Below are positions 59,929 to 62,288 of a DNA stretch of 62,288 bases, one piece after another. The notes under the pieces are model-generated. The model was not told the origin of the DNA and made no database searches. It saw only the letters and a list, made by a program, of their open reading frames with translations. This stretch comes from Actinophytocola sp. (GTDB lineage Bacteria > Actinomycetota > Actinomycetes > Mycobacteriales > Pseudonocardiaceae). Location of the stretch: NCBI RefSeq assembly GCF_009379765.1, contig NZ_WHTD01000031.1, positions 1 to 62,288 on the forward strand. The letters run 5' to 3'. Made by a program: the position numbers and the translations under genes. Position 1 is the stretch's first letter. The number at the start of each line of letters is the position of its first letter.

Positions 59929-61188
59929 GTGAGCTCGGAGCTGGATTCTGATGTAGCGGAATGGGTTCGGCAGCGTGGCATTCCATTGTCCACGGCGGAC
60001 CCCGCTGCCCCCATGGACCGACTGGAGCGGCTCGGCGAATGGGTCGGCGACGCGACCGTGGTGGGCATCGGCCCGTCGACCTACGGCGGGCACGAGCAGT
60101 TCACCATGACCCACCGGATCATCCGGCTGCTCGTCGAGGAGCACGGGTTCCGCGCGGTCGCCACCGAGGACGACTGGGACGTCGTGCTCGACCTCGACCG
60201 CTACGCGCGGACCGGGGAGGGCGACCTCGAGGCGCTGATGAAGGGCGCCGGGGTGCCGTGGCGGGTGCGGGAGCTCACCGACGCCGTCGAGTGGGTCCGG
60301 GAGTACAACACGACGCACGACGAGCAGGTGCGGCTCGTCGGCGCCGGGGTGATCGACACTCGCGCGGCGGTGTACGAGGAGGTGACGCGGTACGTCGAGC
60401 GGGTGGCCCCCGAGCGGCGTGCCGCGTTGCGCTCCCACTTCGACGTGATCGAGCCGCGGACCGAGCAGCCGGTGCCGTACTTCCTGATGCAGGTCCCCGA
60501 CAAGGACGCCTGGGTCGGGCACGCCCGCTCGGCCCTCGCGCTGGTCGAGGCGCTGCCGCACGCCGAGGGCGACAAGGAGCACGCGCTGGTCGTCCAGCAC
60601 GTCCGGCAGATCGTCGCGTTCTACGAGCACTACGCCTACCACCTGGTGGACGACGGCTACCGGGACCTGAAGATGGCGGAGAACCTGCGCTGGTGGCACG
60701 AGCACACCGGCGACAAGATCGCCTACTGGTCCACCAACGCGCACAGCGTGCGGTCGGCCGAGCTGACGATCTCGGTGCCGCCGCGCGGCGTGCTGAGGTT
60801 CCGGCCGACCGGGGACCACCTGCGCGAGTGGTTCGGCGACAGGTACTTCTCGCTCGGTATCACGTTCGAGACCGGCGACGTGAACTCCGGCTGGGGCCTG
60901 CCGCCGTTCTCCAGCCGCGCGATGCCGGTGCCCAGGCAGGCGCCGGAGTTCGTCGAGCGGCACCTCACCAACAACGGCACCCCGCGCTACCTGCTGAGCA
61001 TGCGGCACAACGTGCCGGACGCCGTGCGCGAGTGGCTGGCGCGGCCGATCGAGAAGGCCCGGGTCATCGGGTCCATCTGCGACCCCGGCCAGGACCCGGA
61101 CGGCTACTGGATGACCGGCGGCTCGCTCGCCGGGTGGTACGACGCGCTCGTCCACGTCAAGGAACTCACCCCCACGACCATCCTGTGA
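59929..61188 (+). CDS. Erythromycin-esterase-family protein with altered active site
   Basis: 419 residues aligned over the full EreA/EreC fold. The family catalytic block GEATHG reads GPSTYGGHEQF here, so both the conserved Glu and His are replaced. The later region WSTNAHSVRS keeps one His. It is therefore probably not a macrolide esterase; a cyclase, hydrolase or binding role in the pathway is possible. CTGGAG precedes GTG 59929. Confidence 0.82.
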   Translation: MSSELDSDVAEWVRQRGIPLSTADPAAPMDRLERLGEWVGDATVVGIGPSTYGGHEQFTMTHRIIRLLVEEHGFRAVATEDDWDVVLDLDRYARTGEGDLEALMKGAGVPWRVRELTDAVEWVREYNTTHDEQVRLVGAGVIDTRAAVYEEVTRYVERVAPERRAALRSHFDVIEPRTEQPVPYFLMQVPDKDAWVGHARSALALVEALPHAEGDKEHALVVQHVRQIVAFYEHYAYHLVDDGYRDLKMAENLRWWHEHTGDKIAYWSTNAHSVRSAELTISVPPRGVLRFRPTGDHLREWFGDRYFSLGITFETGDVNSGWGLPPFSSRAMPVPRQAPEFVERHLTNNGTPRYLLSMRHNVPDAVREWLARPIEKARVIGSICDPGQDPDGYWMTGGSLAGWYDALVHVKELTPTTIL

Positions 61189-61196
61189 GGCCCGCG

Positions 61197-62069
61197 ATGG
61201 AGGTTTCGACCACCCCGGATCCGGCGGTGTTCGCGGAGCGGGCCGGCGAGTGGCTGGCCAGAAAGCCCGTGGAGAACAACCTGTTCCTGGTGCACGCGCT
61301 CGACCCGGCCGGCAACCCGCCGGGCCAGAAGGAGCCGGTGTTCGCGACGGTCACCGACGGCGGCGGTGACGTGGCCGATGTCGTCGGTGCGGCGTGGGCC
61401 AAGGCGCCGTACCGGATGACGCTGTCCGGGATGCCCGAGGAGGCCGCGCACACGCTGGCCGAACACCTGGTGAAGGCGGGTGAGTCGCTGCCCGGCGTGA
61501 ACGGCCCGACCGACGCGGCGGCCGCGTTCGCGCACCGCTGGGCCGAGCTCACCGGCCTGTCCACGCACGTCGAGCGCGAGCAGTGGATCATGGAGTGCCG
61601 GTCGACCACGCGTCCGGAGGCGCCGAACGGGCGGCCGCGCCTGGCGACCGAGGACGACCTCGAGACGGTCGCCGAATGGTTCACCACCACCATGCGGGAC
61701 ATCGGCCTGCCGCCCGAGGAGATCCAGCAGCGCAGCAACCACATGGTCGGCGGCCAGATCGCCAACCAGCGGCTCATCGTGTGGGAGGCGCCGGACGGTT
61801 CCCGGGCCGCGGCCGCCGGCTGGAACCCGCCGCTGGCCGGTGTGGTCCGCCCGTCCGGCGTGTTCGTCTCGCCCGCGCACCGCGACGGCGGCTACGCCCG
61901 GCTGGTGCTCGGCGAGGTCGTCGCCCGGGCGCTGGAGGACGGCGCCGACGCGTGCGTGTGCACGCTCGACCTCACCTACGTGCCGATGCGCTCGGTGGTC
62001 GAGAAGGTCGGCTTCACCAAGCTGATCGACGTGACCGAGTACCGGTTCGGCGAAGGAGCGAAAGCGTGA
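61197..62069 (+). CDS. GNAT-family acetyltransferase-like protein
   Basis: 290 residues with a two-part GNAT layout. The C-terminal half has the acetyl-CoA region GVFVSPAHRDGGYARLVLGE (V..H.DGGY..., a changed R/Q-x-x-G-x-G/A) and the TLDLTYVPMRSVVEKVGFTK end. It may acylate the product or an intermediate. ATG 61197 lies 9 bp after the previous stop. Its own stop overlaps the first repeat unit (GTGA). Confidence 0.8.
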   Translation: MEVSTTPDPAVFAERAGEWLARKPVENNLFLVHALDPAGNPPGQKEPVFATVTDGGGDVADVVGAAWAKAPYRMTLSGMPEEAAHTLAEHLVKAGESLPGVNGPTDAAAAFAHRWAELTGLSTHVEREQWIMECRSTTRPEAPNGRPRLATEDDLETVAEWFTTTMRDIGLPPEEIQQRSNHMVGGQIANQRLIVWEAPDGSRAAAAGWNPPLAGVVRPSGVFVSPAHRDGGYARLVLGEVVARALEDGADACVCTLDLTYVPMRSVVEKVGFTKLIDVTEYRFGEGAKA

Positions 62070-62149
62070 GCAGACCAACCAACCCAACCACCATGCTTCG
62101 CGCGAATGCCGTCCACGCCGAGCGGAGCGAAGCAGGTGCCACAGCATGA
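62066..62149 (+). CDS. 27-residue repeat-unit peptide (locus A, unit 1)
   Basis: GTG 62066 overlaps the GNAT stop as GTGA. The peptide starts SRPTNPTTM and contains LRANAVHAERSEAGATA. It ends TGA 62149, overlapping unit 2 by ATGA. See locus B for units behind a proper ribosome binding site. Confidence 0.5.
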   Translation: MSRPTNPTTMLRANAVHAERSEAGATA

Positions 62150-62229
62150 GCAAACCAACCAACCCAACCACCATGCTTCGCGCGAATGCCGTCCACGCCG
62201 AGCGGAGCGAAGCAGGTGCCACAGCATGA
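62146..62229 (+). CDS. 27-residue repeat-unit peptide (locus A, unit 2)
   Basis: ATG 62146 to TGA 62229. It is almost identical to unit 1 (MSKPTNP instead of a GTG start and SRPTNP), again with ATGA overlaps on both sides; each step shifts the reading frame because the period is 80 bp. Confidence 0.5.
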   Translation: MSKPTNPTTMLRANAVHAERSEAGATA

Positions 62230-62288
62230 GCAAACCAACCAACCCAACCACCATGCTTCGCGCGAATGCCGTCCACGCCGAGCGGAGC
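62226..62288 (+). CDS. 27-residue repeat-unit peptide (locus A, unit 3), cut by window end
   Basis: The first 21 codons are identical to unit 2; the unit is truncated only by the end of the window, so the array may continue. Confidence 0.5.
   Translation, partial: MSKPTNPTTMLRANAVHAERS

Larger units (their letters stand above)
62066..62288 (+). repeat. 80-bp tandem repeat array, 2.8 units visible
   Basis: Direct repeats with an 80-bp period (starts at 62066, 62146, 62226). The invariant core from CTTCGCGCGAATGCCGTCC onward includes a CTTCGC ... GCGAAG pair able to form a hairpin. The same core occurs twice at 31030-31193 on the minus strand. Confidence 0.92.

Noticed and set aside
61104..62276. 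Long minus-strand frame through the tandem 80-bp units
   Set aside because: Opposite to the GNAT gene, no start signal, and the repeat units have clean starts, stops and (at the other locus) a ribosome binding site on the other strand.

Overview
The window reads as chromosomal DNA of a high-GC actinomycete, most likely of the family Pseudonocardiaceae. This is inferred from GC-rich codon use with many GTG starts, SARP/LuxR/AraC/PadR regulators, a PknG-type kinase operon, WXG/PPE-like proteins and a type II polyketide locus; no species call is possible from sequence alone. Most genes sit in tightly packed operons joined by ATGA, GTGA or TGATG stop/start overlaps.

Layout. 1-6697 (minus): a seven-gene surface-sugar operon (initiating sugar-phosphate transferase, sugar C-methyltransferase, nucleotidylyltransferase, PIG-L deacetylase, epimerase, DUF4910 protein, Wzx-type flippase). 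7041-7969: tRNA-Glu, tRNA-Asp and tRNA-Phe; the Phe gene borders a ~0.4-kb remnant of an integrated element, marked by a duplicated 42-bp tRNA end. 8.0-20.2 kb: housekeeping genes (CopZ-like chaperone, cold-shock protein, two AraC regulators, hotdog thioesterase, phosphoesterase), a T7SS-substrate-like cluster (WXG/PPE-like, no secretion machinery) and two genes broken by single-base frameshifts (L,D-transpeptidase, SGNH hydrolase). 20.2-25.9 kb: the glnX-glnH-pknG nutrient-sensing operon, whose PknG has a very long Gln/Pro-rich linker. 26-31 kb: small regulators with recognisable operators (TetR with three AGAGCA-type palindromes, PadR with a perfect inverted repeat), each facing a redox-type enzyme.

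30.7-62.3 kb is the most interesting part. It holds a SARP regulator, two two-component systems, an ABC exporter and a compact type II polyketide cluster: TcmI-type cyclase, ACP, an aromatase-cupin fusion, KS-alpha, KS-beta, an ABM monooxygenase, a DUF1772/anthrone-oxygenase-like membrane protein, a PQQ-propeller lipoprotein, ferredoxin plus P450, an RCC1-repeat protein, an O-methyltransferase, an erythromycin-esterase-like protein lacking the expected catalytic pair, and a GNAT protein. Direct TCGANNN heptads spaced exactly 11 bp (a SARP-type arrangement) lie upstream of the SARP gene, upstream of the PKS operon and, as two symmetric pairs, in the divergent promoter at 31.2-31.3 kb.

The most unusual element is a family of 80-bp tandem units. 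Each encodes a nearly invariant 27-residue peptide (core LRANAVHAERSEAG), and consecutive units are joined by ATGA/GTGA overlaps. Two units open a four-cistron small-protein operon at 30756-31193 (minus) behind a good ribosome binding site. At least three more follow the last GNAT gene at 62066-62288 and run off the window. They look like a repeat that inserts or expands exactly at translational-coupling junctions. Whether the peptide, the RNA or the DNA is selected cannot be settled from sequence alone.
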